NCBI GenBank assembly: GCA_937959115.1
Contig: CALGAW010000024.1
Span: forward strand, 52,939-116,938
Origin: an uncultured Saprospiraceae bacterium
GTDB taxonomy: Bacteria; Bacteroidota; Bacteroidia; Chitinophagales; Saprospiraceae
Reading direction: 5' to 3'
Length of the DNA: 64,000 nucleotides
Numbering within the stretch: the first letter of the stretch is position 1; each line of letters opens with the position of its first letter. Under the pieces are notes generated by a model, which had not been told where the DNA came from, did not search any database, and saw only the letters and a program-made list of their open reading frames with translations. Below, piece by piece: positions 36,036 through 46,166 of the stretch. The position numbers and the translations under genes were made by a program.

Positions 36036-37802
36036 TTATCTCAATACAATCATTTTCTTCACAGCAATCTGTTCTTCCGTTTCCAGGGTAATCAAGTACG
36101 TACCAGCAGCATAGTCTTGCAAATCGAAGACAAATTGACGCTCCTTAAGATCGTTTTCCTTACTCGTATACAAGACTTGCCCTAGCAGGTTCACCACCTT
36201 TAATTGGACGTCAGTGGAAGCCGAAAAACGGATATCTAGTGTTGTGGTAGTATTTGCAGGATTAGGATACAGCTCAAATGTTGTTAAGCTTTCGAGCGCA
36301 CCTAAGCTACTTGTTCCTGGGTCTACAGTCGAACAGCTAAACGCTTGACAGCCGTTGGCATCAGTAGTTGTGACGCAGTATATACCAGGGGTTAGGGCTG
36401 ATAGGTCTTCAGTTGTTGCACCATTGTCCCAATTGAATGTGTAGGGTGGGATTCCTCCTGTGACAGTTAAGTCAATAGCACCGTCGGTTGCTCCTGGAAG
36501 GCTTTCGTGGATAACTGAGGTTGTAGAAGCAATCGCGCTAAGTTCTGGAGAAAGTTTTACGACCCAGACATCAGACGAGCCATTATTTCCGGTAACATCC
36601 CCATCATTAGATTCTGAGCTTCCAACTATAATGAATCCGCCATCTGCTGTTTGTTGCATTTCATTTGGTTGATCCCCATCATCTCCTTCCTCACCAGTAC
36701 CTCCCAATGTTTTCTCCCAGGATAAATTCCCTTGAGGATCTAGTTTTATAATCCAATAGTCCATTTGACCTTTCATTCCAGTCACATCACCATCTGTTGA
36801 ATCGGTATAGCCTCCAACAACAAATCCACCATCAGTCGTTTGATGAACTGAATAGGGAGAATCTTGATAACTACCACCATATGATTTTTGCCAGACCAAT
36901 GATCCTTGCGGGTCTAATCTTATTATCCAATAGTTCCTTATGTGTAGGTTTCCAATGACGTCTCCATCCATTGAACTTGATTCTCCAGCAACAATATAAC
37001 CGCCATCAGTGGTCTGTTGAATAGAATTACCGCGTTCGCTTTGACTTCCGCCATAGGATTTCTGCCATTCTATAGTTCCAAATGGATTCAATTTTACGAT
37101 CCAATAATCCCATGTACCATTGTTTCCAGTAACGTCTCCATCTGATGAATTTGAGGATCCAGCTACAACGAAGCCGCCGTCCGTTGTTTGTTGAATTGAA
37201 CTCGCACGATCAAGGCCACTTCCTCCCAATGATTTTTGCCACATAAGGTTTCCTAAAACATCCAATTTTTCAATAAGATAATTACCACCAAAATATCCTG
37301 CAACAATATATCCATCATCCGTTGTTTGTTGAAGAGAAGTAGCAGTGGCACTATAACTATTTCCAAAAAACCTCTCCCATTCTAATGTTCCCAACGAATC
37401 TAACTTTCCAACTCGATAATTTTGCAAAATGGCAATGTATCCACCATCTTTGGTTTGCTTAACGCATGTAGCTTCTCCACCTGGTAGTTTTTGCCACTCT
37501 ATATTTCCTAATCCATCCAATTTTATCATCCCCGAGTTATCTCCCGCAACAACATAACCGCCATCTGTCGTTTGCTGAATAGAATATGCTTCATCCCAGC
37601 CAGGTCCACCGATAGACTTTTCCCACTCGATCACAGGGACAATAGAACAATTTAAATGGGTTGGATTGTAAGGCGTTGTAGGATCTAAGCTTGTTTGCGC
37701 AGTCAAGACTTGTCCTGTAAGCAACAGGATAAATACGAATTGAACTGAATGACTTACTATTTTATTCCTGTTTTGTCCGTTGAACCTTATAAAACAAGTC
37801 AT
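36036..37802 (-). CDS. Secreted T9SS repeat protein (QQTTDGGYVVAG repeats)
   Basis: About 588 residues from the ATG at 37802; other in-frame starts lie at 37853 (ATG) and 37886 (GTG). A signal-like hydrophobic stretch ends in VLTAQTS. The body holds about seven repeats of roughly 50-60 residues with the core SIQQTTDGGYVVAG, preceded by LGNLMWQKSLGGSG-like strands and followed by NYWIIRLDP. This pattern suggests a beta-propeller-like secreted repeat protein. One SprB repeat (PPYTFNWDNGATTE) follows, then a T9SS type A domain (LYPNPANTTTT, ending KKMIVLR). Likely surface-anchored. Near-identical DNA repeats could allow recombination. Confidence 0.8.
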   Translation of the reverse strand: MTCFIRFNGQNRNKIVSHSVQFVFILLLTGQVLTAQTSLDPTTPYNPTHLNCSIVPVIEWEKSIGGPGWDEAYSIQQTTDGGYVVAGDNSGMIKLDGLGNIEWQKLPGGEATCVKQTKDGGYIAILQNYRVGKLDSLGTLEWERFFGNSYSATATSLQQTTDDGYIVAGYFGGNYLIEKLDVLGNLMWQKSLGGSGLDRASSIQQTTDGGFVVAGSSNSSDGDVTGNNGTWDYWIVKLNPFGTIEWQKSYGGSQSERGNSIQQTTDGGYIVAGESSSMDGDVIGNLHIRNYWIIRLDPQGSLVWQKSYGGSYQDSPYSVHQTTDGGFVVGGYTDSTDGDVTGMKGQMDYWIIKLDPQGNLSWEKTLGGTGEEGDDGDQPNEMQQTADGGFIIVGSSESNDGDVTGNNGSSDVWVVKLSPELSAIASTTSVIHESLPGATDGAIDLTVTGGIPPYTFNWDNGATTEDLSALTPGIYCVTTTDANGCQAFSCSTVDPGTSSLGALESLTTFELYPNPANTTTTLDIRFSASTDVQLKVVNLLGQVLYTSKENDLKERQFVFDLQDYAAGTYLITLETEEQIAVKKMIVLR

Positions 37803-37886
37803 CCGCCCTAATTTTTTAACATACAGTTCAATTATTGAAGTTTGATTATTCATTATTAATTGTTTAATGTTCTTGAAATTATTCAC

Positions 37887-38314
37887 TACATGAACAGTTT
37901 AGATTTCTTTGGTCAGCATTTCAAAAGCTAAATTAAAGGCTTCTAGATGTATTTTCTGATCAAACAAATGGAGCAAATAGTGGTTTTTGTTTACAAAAAA
38001 CAACAAACACAAACATAAAAAACTGACTATCAAACATTAAACAGCTATGCTTATTGAATAGGAATAACCCAAAAGCAGTTAATCATTGTTGTCCATTTCA
38101 ACGTTTTCATACAACAATTGAGTATTGGTATTCTCATTTTAACCCAGATAACCATGAAAATACAACAACACTAATGTCCGTGTTTACAAAAATGGAAGAA
38201 AATGAAGAGATTCCTTCTGATGGATTGGATAGATTCAAAAATTGGGCGTACTAGTACGATTCAGGAATATTTCAATGCTAATTAACGGATAATTGCACAA
38301 CGTTACAAAGTTAG
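37887..38314. other. Intergenic region
   Basis: About 430 bases. A 66-codon TTG-initiated frame on the plus strand at 38054-38254 has no recognisable domain and is not called. No clear RNA or promoter was identified. Confidence 0.35.
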
Positions 38315-40156
38315 CTAATACCCAGCCTTCAGCACTTTGATCTGCTGCACCTCGCTCCCATTACCAATCCGAATAACGTAAGCACCAACGGGTAGTTTAG
38401 TCCCATCAAACACTGTAGCTTGCAAGCCATTGCCCATTGTGCGTTGAGGTTGCTCTAACACAACACGGCCAGCCACATCGATCACTGAAACAGTCACGTC
38501 ACTCTCCGCTCTCAAGTAATACTGAACCGCAAAATAATCAGAAAACGGATTCGGGTGAGCACCCAACAGAACCATCGCAGCCTCTTCCTCAATGCTTGTA
38601 CCTAACGGATTCCTAGGCAACGGTGGCGCAGGAATTGTCTGTGTACCTGCTGGAGGAACCGAAGCGCCACTTCCAGGCGTCAAATGCCGAGAGCCAGTTG
38701 CAGTATACCAGCTTTCATCATAATTCTGGCTAGTAGATGGTTGGAGAACTTGATCTACATGATACCAGTCTGCTTGTGCTCGCTGCTGATTTAAATCAAG
38801 CACAAAGTAACCATGATCATTGATGTCTACATACTTGATTTGCTCATTGAAGAACTTGATCAGGCTTTCACCAACACTTATCGGAAGGGTTGGAGTTGTA
38901 ACACTTGGTGTAATAAACTCAACGCCTGCAGAGTTAGCACCTGTATTCTCATCATAACCAGCCATCGGCAAATCGCTCGCCCAAGAAGAATGGATGTCGC
39001 CGGTTAAGACCACTAAGTCTTGGATATTGTTATTAATAATAGAATCATATAAACGGTTCCGCTCTGGAACATAACCATCCCAAGCATCATCGCTGAATTG
39101 GACACCAGCAATTTCAAACGGTGTCATCATCACTTGTTGTGCCATTACTTTCCACTGCGCCGTTGAATTTTTCATCCCATTGATCATCCAGTCAAACTGG
39201 CTAGCTCCTAGAATGGTTCGGTTTGGATCATTTACGTTTACATCTTGTTCTTCTCGACCTTCTAGACGAGTATCCATCACAAAAATGTCAACTAAGTCAC
39301 CGTAGGAGAGTTGGCGGTAAATGCGTTCATCATCTGTTGGGTCAGGCATGCGTACTGGCATCCATTCTAAGTAGGCTTTAATGCCAGCAGATTTACGGTC
39401 AAACCAACTACCTTGTGTGGTAGTATCGTGATTATCAGCACCTCCAAACCAGCTGTTATTGGCCGTTTCATGATCATCCCACGTTACGATAAACGGATAT
39501 TGTTGATGAACATCGCGCAAGTCAGCGTCTAGTTTGTGGTAAGAATGGCGCATCCGGTAGTCACTAAGATCGACTAACTCGTTGAGTGGTAGGAGTGGGC
39601 GCACAGCACCAATCGTTCCGTCATCGCCTTCATAGATATAATCTCCTAGGTGCAAGACTGCATCGATGTCGTTGCGTTCTGCTACACGCTTATAGACGTT
39701 GTAGTACCCCCACTCATAACTAGCGCAAGACATTACTGCAAACCGAAGGCTGTCTTGATTGGCAAGTGGTGCCGTACGTGTTCGGCCTCTGATTGAGTAC
39801 TTGTTATCTGTAAGAAAATCGTAGTAATAAGTTGTGTATGGGGAAAGCCCTGTGACATCTACTTTTACTGTGTAATCTTTGGAGGCATCTGTGGACACGG
39901 TTCCCTGCGCTACGATTTGAGTCATTGCAGTATCCAACGCAACGAACCAATCAACGTCTACCGTAGGCAATGAGCTGGTAACTCTTGTCCAAATGATAAC
40001 AGCATCTGGTAACGGATCACCAGAAGCGACACCATGAAAAAACGGAGCGAATTGCGGATCAGCTGTTAAACGATCGGGATCAAGAGGGCCTGCTGTTTGG
40101 CTGATCACTGATTGACTGAATAACAATACAAGGACAAACGGATAGAAATATTTCAT
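38315..40156 (-). CDS. PhoD-like alkaline phosphatase with T9SS sorting domain
   Basis: A 613-residue secreted metallophosphatase. Signal peptide to about residue 19 (SQSVISQ). The N-terminal PhoD domain has HGVASGDPLPDAVIIWTR. The phosphoesterase core shows MSCASYEWGYYN, HLGDYIYEG, TWDDHETANNSW and GDIHSSWAS, all metal-binding motifs of the PhoD family (Fe3+/Ca2+ in Bacillus PhoD). The C-terminal 75 residues form a T9SS type A sorting domain (AHPNPFSDYF to VLKAGY). Role: surface-anchored phosphodiesterase or monoesterase for phosphate scavenging. No pho box was identifiable. Monocistronic. Confidence 0.92.
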   Translation of the reverse strand: MKYFYPFVLVLLFSQSVISQTAGPLDPDRLTADPQFAPFFHGVASGDPLPDAVIIWTRVTSSLPTVDVDWFVALDTAMTQIVAQGTVSTDASKDYTVKVDVTGLSPYTTYYYDFLTDNKYSIRGRTRTAPLANQDSLRFAVMSCASYEWGYYNVYKRVAERNDIDAVLHLGDYIYEGDDGTIGAVRPLLPLNELVDLSDYRMRHSYHKLDADLRDVHQQYPFIVTWDDHETANNSWFGGADNHDTTTQGSWFDRKSAGIKAYLEWMPVRMPDPTDDERIYRQLSYGDLVDIFVMDTRLEGREEQDVNVNDPNRTILGASQFDWMINGMKNSTAQWKVMAQQVMMTPFEIAGVQFSDDAWDGYVPERNRLYDSIINNNIQDLVVLTGDIHSSWASDLPMAGYDENTGANSAGVEFITPSVTTPTLPISVGESLIKFFNEQIKYVDINDHGYFVLDLNQQRAQADWYHVDQVLQPSTSQNYDESWYTATGSRHLTPGSGASVPPAGTQTIPAPPLPRNPLGTSIEEEAAMVLLGAHPNPFSDYFAVQYYLRAESDVTVSVIDVAGRVVLEQPQRTMGNGLQATVFDGTKLPVGAYVIRIGNGSEVQQIKVLKAGY

Positions 40157-40402
40157 TGAATGCTAGTTTACATCAAATTTAAGGATTAATGCTTAATTAA
40201 TTGTCATAATAGTTTTAATAAAGTCGTTAACGCTAAACACCTCTTTTCTAGGAACTAGGGTTGAGATAACAATAAACAAATACAAAAAAACAGTCTTCCA
40301 ATACAATTTCTATGCGTTCAATTTTGACAATAGTTCGAAAAATAATTATCTTAAATTCATAATTCAATTACACACTACTAAAAGAAGAGCACTTTTTCGC
40401 AA

Positions 40403-41200
40403 ATGATACGATTAGATGAAACAGTAATTTGGAAGCAATTGAGCGGTCCATATGGCAATTCTGAAGAAATTCCTCCCTTGATTGCTGACTTAGCTGAAAC
40501 GAATAAAAAGGAAATTGCAGACCAACTAATTTGGGAATACCTTTATCATCAGGGAACTGTTTATGAATGCACACTTGCCTCAATTCCTCATTTATTAAAA
40601 ATAGCGAATGAATCTAGTGATCCTGATTTTAAGCTAGATCTAATTCTTTCCTTAGGAACGGTGCTTATTGGACTTGATGTTGACTCCAACCTTGATGACA
40701 TCTTTCATGAAGATATGTTGAGAGAAAATCTAAAATATAGAATTAAAACTGCTTTTAAAGAGTCAATCGTTGCGTTTAAAACATTAGTGGCTGATGTATT
40801 GCCTCAAGCAAAACTTGCAGATGAAGCGTCAAAACGCTGGTACCTCGTTGCTCGACTAGCAGCGGATAAAAGACACAAAGAAGCCGAAGTTTTTAACACC
40901 TTTAATGAGAATGATGAATACATGTTTGTCTGTCCAAGTTGTGAAGAAGAAACCTTTTTATGGAATGAAGACAATGTATTAAATGCCTATGATAAAGATC
41001 CTGTTAATGATAACAAGAAAAAGATTGATCTTAGAGTAGATCCTTCTAGCACAAATCTGGACTGGCTAGAGGACATTGTCGATGAAATAAATATAGAATC
41101 AATAAAACCACTAATTACCTACTTCAATGGTAATATCAATTGTTATCGTTGTACCGAAGAAAGTAATGTGTTTGAAGGAATAGTAAAAAGTATTTCTTGA
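40403..41200 (+). CDS. HEAT-like protein with split CxxC zinc ribbon
   Basis: A 265-residue cytoplasmic protein. The N-terminal 90 residues (GPYGNSEEIPPLIADL, YLYHQGTVYECTLASIPHL) match a HEAT-like family often seen near polymorphic toxin loci as immunity-type proteins; this is from memory of the motif. The C-terminus has two cysteine pairs, CPSCEEE and CYRCTEE, likely a zinc ribbon with a long insertion. No toxin gene is adjacent; an ABC exporter follows. A role as an orphan immunity or regulatory protein is inference. ATG start. Confidence 0.6.
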   Translation: MIRLDETVIWKQLSGPYGNSEEIPPLIADLAETNKKEIADQLIWEYLYHQGTVYECTLASIPHLLKIANESSDPDFKLDLILSLGTVLIGLDVDSNLDDIFHEDMLRENLKYRIKTAFKESIVAFKTLVADVLPQAKLADEASKRWYLVARLAADKRHKEAEVFNTFNENDEYMFVCPSCEEETFLWNEDNVLNAYDKDPVNDNKKKIDLRVDPSSTNLDWLEDIVDEINIESIKPLITYFNGNINCYRCTEESNVFEGIVKSIS

Positions 41201-41461
41201 TTTGGTATTAGTTTAAAACGCTCATTTCTGATAGAAGTAACAAATCTTTGCAGTATTCGTTCAAGCCAATGAATCTTGACGAATTCATTTGTAATTAAAA
41301 GGACTACCTTCAATAAAGGTAAGATTCACGCTCATCAATTCTCCATTATCAATTATATGTTCGTTTTCCAGAAAACAATTGCTAGTTTTGCGTGTTGAAT
41401 ATTCTTATACAAATCGAATTTGTGCGCTTTAAACACATCGAAATTCGTTATTTTTTATACC

Positions 41462-43249
41462 GTGAAAGAACTATTTTATCTCAATAAATATTTTGTAAAA
41501 TATAAGTGGCACTTGCTACTAGGGATGGCATTTGTTATTGCTCAAAATTATTTTAAAGTCTGGCAGCCACAAATCATTCGCGAAGCGCTTGACAGTGTCG
41601 TAGACAATCTTAAACGCTATAAGGCATTAGAAGGAGCGGAGGCAGACGCCCTTTTCAACGAAATTGCTCAGGGTTTATTGGTTTTTGGCTTAATGGTCGT
41701 TGGCCTTGCTCTGCTGATGGGCGTCTTTATGTATTTCACTCGACAGACAATCATCGTGATGTCGCGACATATTGAATACGACCTCCGAAATGAGATCTTC
41801 AGCCATTACGAAAAACTAGATTTCGCCTTCTACAAACGCAACAACACAGGAGATCTGATGGCTAGAATATCAGAAGACGTGAATAAAGTAAGGATGTACC
41901 TTGGGCCAGCCGTACTGTATGCGATTAATCTTGTGTTCCTATTTGTATTGGTGATTTCCTCTATGCTACGCGTTAGCCCAGAATTGACGTTTTACTGCTT
42001 GCTCCCGCTTCCGATTTTGTCGGTTTCGATTTATTTTGTAAGTAATTTAATCAATAAAAAAAGCGAGCAAATACAACGACAGCTCTCTGTGTTGAATAGT
42101 TTATCTCAAGAAGTTTATTCTGGCATCCGTGTAGTGAAATCATATGTCCAAGAATCTTCCATTGGCAAGTACTTTGGTCAGGAGAGTGATCAGTTTAAAG
42201 ACCGTTCTATGGAACTAGCAAGAGTGGACGCGCTCTTTCATCCATTGATGTTGTTGCTGATTGGTATGAGTACACTGATCACTATATACGTGGGCGGTTT
42301 GCAGGTAATCAAAGGCAATATCACACCTGGCAACATTGCTGAATTTGTGATCTACATCAATATGTTGACTTGGCCTGTTACAGCGATTGGCTGGATTGCT
42401 TCAATTATTCAGCGTGCCTCTGCTTCTCAGCAACGCATCAACGAATTTTTGAAGGAGGATCCCTTAATCACGAATCCGTCGACAGAGACCTATCCTATTC
42501 TAGGAGCGATTCAGTTTGACGATGTCAGTTTTGTGTATCCTGATTCAGGGATCAAAGCGCTACAGCAAGTATCCTTTTCATTAAAAAAAGGCGAGAAATT
42601 AGCCATTGTAGGTAAAACGGGTTCTGGTAAAACAACAATTGCAGATTTATTGCTCCGAATGTACGATGTAAAATCTGGTTCGATCTCCATTGATGGGAAA
42701 AATATTCAACAACATAATCTTGCTTTACTACGTGATCGAATTGGTTATGTGCCACAAGATGTATTTTTATTTTCTAATACTGTAAAAAATAATATCGCCT
42801 TTGGAGCACAAGTAAATGATGAAAAAAGTGTAGAAAAGTATGCAGAACACGCATCTGTACACAATGAAATATTGGAATTGGAAAATGGATATGAAACCAT
42901 CGTGGGAGAACGTGGTGTCACCTTGTCTGGTGGTCAGAAACAACGAATATCAATTGCAAGAGCATTTATCAAAGAACCAGAGATTGTACTACTAGACGAC
43001 TGTCTATCAGCCGTTGATACTAATACAGAAAAGCACATATTACAATACCTTAAAGGCGCATTAAAAGATAAGACAACCATTATCATCACCCACCGAATTT
43101 ATTCTTTCCTTAAATTTGACCGCATTATTGTCCTAGAAAACGGAGCAATTTCCGAACAAGGGACACATGACGAATTACTGAAAACAAAGGGCTTCTACTA
43201 TAATATGTATCAGAAACAAATGCTTGAAGATTTGGAATTTAAATCTTGA
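41462..43249 (+). CDS. ABC exporter, fused permease and ATPase (MsbA-like)
   Basis: About 595 residues from the GTG at 41462; an in-frame TTG at 41420 lies upstream but adds nothing conserved. Six transmembrane helices (to about residue 310) precede an ABC ATPase with Walker A GKTGSGKTT (from about residue 384), Q-loop VPQDVFL, signature LSGGQKQR, Walker B IVLLDDCLSAVD and H-loop ITHR. In Walker B the usual catalytic Glu after LLDD is replaced by Cys (LLDDC), which suggests a degenerate site as in one half of heterodimeric exporters. It may therefore need a partner subunit encoded elsewhere. Substrate unknown; lipid or drug export is typical of the family. Confidence 0.9.
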   Translation: MKELFYLNKYFVKYKWHLLLGMAFVIAQNYFKVWQPQIIREALDSVVDNLKRYKALEGAEADALFNEIAQGLLVFGLMVVGLALLMGVFMYFTRQTIIVMSRHIEYDLRNEIFSHYEKLDFAFYKRNNTGDLMARISEDVNKVRMYLGPAVLYAINLVFLFVLVISSMLRVSPELTFYCLLPLPILSVSIYFVSNLINKKSEQIQRQLSVLNSLSQEVYSGIRVVKSYVQESSIGKYFGQESDQFKDRSMELARVDALFHPLMLLLIGMSTLITIYVGGLQVIKGNITPGNIAEFVIYINMLTWPVTAIGWIASIIQRASASQQRINEFLKEDPLITNPSTETYPILGAIQFDDVSFVYPDSGIKALQQVSFSLKKGEKLAIVGKTGSGKTTIADLLLRMYDVKSGSISIDGKNIQQHNLALLRDRIGYVPQDVFLFSNTVKNNIAFGAQVNDEKSVEKYAEHASVHNEILELENGYETIVGERGVTLSGGQKQRISIARAFIKEPEIVLLDDCLSAVDTNTEKHILQYLKGALKDKTTIIITHRIYSFLKFDRIIVLENGAISEQGTHDELLKTKGFYYNMYQKQMLEDLEFKS

Positions 43250-43326
43250 TAATTTTTGAAATGTTAAAGTAATAATTACCTTTATATAGAATCATTAACA
43301 TTATTTGAAATCCAAAATCGTAACTC

Positions 43327-43773
43327 GTGGATAGAAGATTTGAAAGTGTTTTTTCCAAAAAGGTAAAAGCAGGAAGAAGAAGAACCTATTTTTTTGATGT
43401 GCGGCAAACGAAAGGAGATGACTATTATCTTACGATAACTGAAAGCACAAAGAAGTATGAAGGTTCTGGCTATGAACGTCACAAAATTTTTCTTTACAAG
43501 GAAGATTTCAATAGGTTCGTAGGTGCATTAAATGAAACCGTCAATCACATTAAAACGGATTTGATGCCAGATTACGACTATGAAGAGTTCGACCGTAAAC
43601 AAGAAGAATGGGAACGCGCCAGAGATGAAGGCAGATTAGAACAACCTTCTAATTCTGAATCTAATGACTCACTAGCAAAAGAAGATACGCCTTCTGAAGA
43701 CACAACCTCAGAGGACACTTCCATTGATGGTGATGTTGTAGATGATGGCGGTGAAGATAGCATGGATTGGTAA
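43327..43773 (+). CDS. PUR-alpha-like nucleic-acid-binding protein (DUF3276)
   Basis: 148 residues with a GTG start. Residues 1-85 form a PUR repeat (FESVFSKKVKAGRRRTYFFD, then SGYERHKIFLYKEDFNRF), the single-stranded nucleic acid-binding fold found across Bacteroidota. The C-terminal 60 residues are acidic and low complexity (repeats of SEDT). Borrelia and Bacteroidota PUR proteins bind DNA or RNA; the target here is unknown. A near-consensus -7 box (TACCTTTA at 43277-43284) lies 42 bases upstream and a terminator follows. Confidence 0.88.
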   Translation: MDRRFESVFSKKVKAGRRRTYFFDVRQTKGDDYYLTITESTKKYEGSGYERHKIFLYKEDFNRFVGALNETVNHIKTDLMPDYDYEEFDRKQEEWERARDEGRLEQPSNSESNDSLAKEDTPSEDTTSEDTSIDGDVVDDGGEDSMDW

Positions 43774-43800
43774 CAATCCTTGTCATCCAAAAAAATTGGT

Positions 43801-43837
43801 AAAACCCGAGATGTGCTTAGTGCGTTTCGGGTTTTTT
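43801..43837 (+). terminator. Intrinsic terminator after the PUR-like gene
   Basis: AAAACCCGA pairs with TCGGGTTTT, followed by T residues. It may also serve the converging dnaG gene. Confidence 0.75.
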
Positions 43838-43895
43838 TATATGAAAAAGGAAAATTAAAGGAATGTAAGTTCTACAATCATCAATCATTTTCCTC

Positions 43896-45908
43896 CTACT
43901 TCTTAATCGCACCTTCCGTTCCTAGCAAAAGAGACAACTCTTGTTGAATCGTTTTCATTTTCATTAGAACTTTCATTAGCTTGACTGCTAGGGGGAAATC
44001 GTCTGCTTCTTGAGCTTCTTTAATTTGCTTGGAAATGGTTTGGATCAAGCGATTTGCTTTTCGCCACTTCAACCGGTTGACTGTATTTTTTGTGTCTTTT
44101 ACGAAATTCAGCTCTGGTTTTTTTTGTGTTTGCAAGGGGTTTAACATTACTTCCGCCCAGTAGGCGCTGTAATCATGAGGCGTGGACAATGCTGTACTTG
44201 CTAGATTGCTAATTTCTGAACGTTCATGATGCTTGAAGAATTCTTCAGAGATCGGCTCTTTTGCCTTTATTCGGTCTCTGCACATTAACACCACCTCCTT
44301 GTATAATGGATGATTGAATTCCTCGATCACATCCTCAATATTAGACAATACATAATGGGCAACTGTTCGCTCCTCATCAAATGGTTTTTCGCCAAACTGG
44401 ATCAAAATATAGACGACCGCCTTCTCTTGGTGCATATCTTCTGATCGCTCCGTTGTTTCAGCGGGGGCTGTTGCGTTTTCAGCGTAATCCTGGTATCCTT
44501 CTTCTGTTGGAAATGGGGCACTTTCCTCACCGCCTTGACTTACTTGCCGCTGTTGGTTCTGCCCTTGGCGGTTTTGCGCTTGACGATCCCGCTCTGCTTT
44601 CTTGCGTCGTTGGCGTTCATCCTCCAACCGCATCTTGTTGGTTTCCGTAACCAGCAATCCTTCATCTACAGACATCTGAGCAGCACACTCTTTAATAAAC
44701 AGCGAACGCTTGATTGCATCAGGGATTTTGGCAATGCTGCTTACAATATCTTTGATCAGGCTTGTTGTTTTCACAGGATCGCCCTTCGCTTCCTCCATCA
44801 ACAAATTGGTCTTAAATAGGATAAAATCCTGCGCCTTATCATTGATGTATTCCTTGAAAGAGGTGACGCCCACCTTTTGTAGATAAGAATCAGGATCCTC
44901 TTTTTCTGGCAGCAAGACGATTTTCACATTCATATCTTGCTCAAGCACCAGATCTAACCCACGCAATGCAGCTTTGACACCAGCAGTATCCCCATCATAC
45001 AGAATTTTCATATTCGGTGTGTACCGCTTGATTAATGAAATCTGTTCTACCGTTAAGGACGTTCCCGAGGAGGCTACGACATTTTCAATCCCTGACTGAT
45101 GCAGTGAAATCACATCTGTATAGCCTTCCACCATGATGCATTCGTCTAGCTGCCTAATATTTTTCTTTGCAAAGTAGGCACCGTACAGGATTTTACTTTT
45201 GCTATAAATCTCTGATTCTGGTGTGTTCAGGTACTTAGGCGCTTTGGGGTTGTTGGTCATGATCCGGCCACCAAACCCTACGACCTTACCCGTAAGGTTG
45301 TGGATGGGAAACTGGACTCGATTGCGGAAGAAGTCACGTCCTCCTTCTCTGCACAGGCCGGCTTTTACTAGGAGCTCTTCCTTGTATCCTGTCTTTGTAG
45401 CGATTAGGGAAAAGGCATTATTGTTCGACGCGTATCCCAGCTCAAACTTTTTAATCGTTTCGTCTCTAAACCCCCGTTCTTTGAAGTAACTGAGCCCTAT
45501 ACTCTTGCCTTCATCGGTTTCGTGTAGCTCTTTGATGAAGTGCTCTTTTGCAAAATTGTTGATTAGATAGAGGGAATCGTAGAGCTGTTTTTCTTGTCGC
45601 TGGTCTTCTGAAAATTCGACTTCGTCGAGTTGGATGTTATAGCGTTTGGCGAGGTGGCGAAGGGCTTCCGGGTACGACATTCCTTCGTGCTCCATGATGA
45701 AATTCACAGGATTTCCTCCTTGCCCACAGCCGAAGCACTTGTAGATGTTCTTCGCGGGGGAAACAGTAAACGAAGGCGTTTTTTCATGGTGAAATGGGCA
45801 GACTCCGATCAAGTTTACACCTCTCTTTTTCAGTGTAATGTAATCACCGATCACCTCTTCCACCTTTGCGGCTTCGAATATCTCTGCTATGTTTTTTTGA
45901 CTAATCAC
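43896..45908 (-). CDS. dnaG: DNA primase DnaG
   Basis: A 670-residue primase that makes RNA primers for chromosome replication. The N-terminal zinc ribbon has Cys37, His40, Cys58 and Cys61. The RNA polymerase core includes the Toprim motif VEGYTDV (Glu261) and YDGDTAG (Asp305, Asp307), which bind catalytic magnesium. A Gln/Arg-rich linker (about 435-460) precedes the C-terminal helicase-binding domain, whose sequence is divergent as in other Bacteroidota. A GTG start is used, and TAACTTTG just upstream is a -7 box. Confidence 0.97.
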   Translation of the reverse strand: MISQKNIAEIFEAAKVEEVIGDYITLKKRGVNLIGVCPFHHEKTPSFTVSPAKNIYKCFGCGQGGNPVNFIMEHEGMSYPEALRHLAKRYNIQLDEVEFSEDQRQEKQLYDSLYLINNFAKEHFIKELHETDEGKSIGLSYFKERGFRDETIKKFELGYASNNNAFSLIATKTGYKEELLVKAGLCREGGRDFFRNRVQFPIHNLTGKVVGFGGRIMTNNPKAPKYLNTPESEIYSKSKILYGAYFAKKNIRQLDECIMVEGYTDVISLHQSGIENVVASSGTSLTVEQISLIKRYTPNMKILYDGDTAGVKAALRGLDLVLEQDMNVKIVLLPEKEDPDSYLQKVGVTSFKEYINDKAQDFILFKTNLLMEEAKGDPVKTTSLIKDIVSSIAKIPDAIKRSLFIKECAAQMSVDEGLLVTETNKMRLEDERQRRKKAERDRQAQNRQGQNQQRQVSQGGEESAPFPTEEGYQDYAENATAPAETTERSEDMHQEKAVVYILIQFGEKPFDEERTVAHYVLSNIEDVIEEFNHPLYKEVVLMCRDRIKAKEPISEEFFKHHERSEISNLASTALSTPHDYSAYWAEVMLNPLQTQKKPELNFVKDTKNTVNRLKWRKANRLIQTISKQIKEAQEADDFPLAVKLMKVLMKMKTIQQELSLLLGTEGAIKK

Positions 45909-45916
45909 TGTTGAAG

Positions 45917-45924
45917 CAAAGTTA
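45917..45924 (-). promoter_or_regulatory. -7 box for dnaG
   Basis: Leftward TAACTTTG (TAnnTTTG) ends 8 bases before the GTG, predicting a very short 5' leader. Confidence 0.45.
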
Positions 45925-46166
45925 GTGATTTTTTACACGTTTAGAACGTTAAAACGCAACTTACTTGTTTCTTTAAAAATTCGAAATATCTAATAATGTT
46001 TCGTACTAAATGTAAAGAGACGAATTCTCATGAAAAGAAAATTATTCGGAGGAAAAACTTTATCGTCAAGTATTGAAAAAACATTCATTATCAAAAATAT
46101 AAAACTGACTGGCATATTTTTTTCATTCATCTAATACATACCAAGCATGAGATAGATGGAGTTGAG

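Noticed and set aside
36036..37802. CRISPR-like or satellite repeat array
   Set aside because: The periodic DNA similarity comes from coding repeats of a secreted protein; no short spaced repeats of CRISPR type occur in the window.
38054..38254. 66-codon plus-strand frame in the gap before the PhoD gene
   Set aside because: TTG start, no known domain and no neighbours in operon; could be a remnant, not called.
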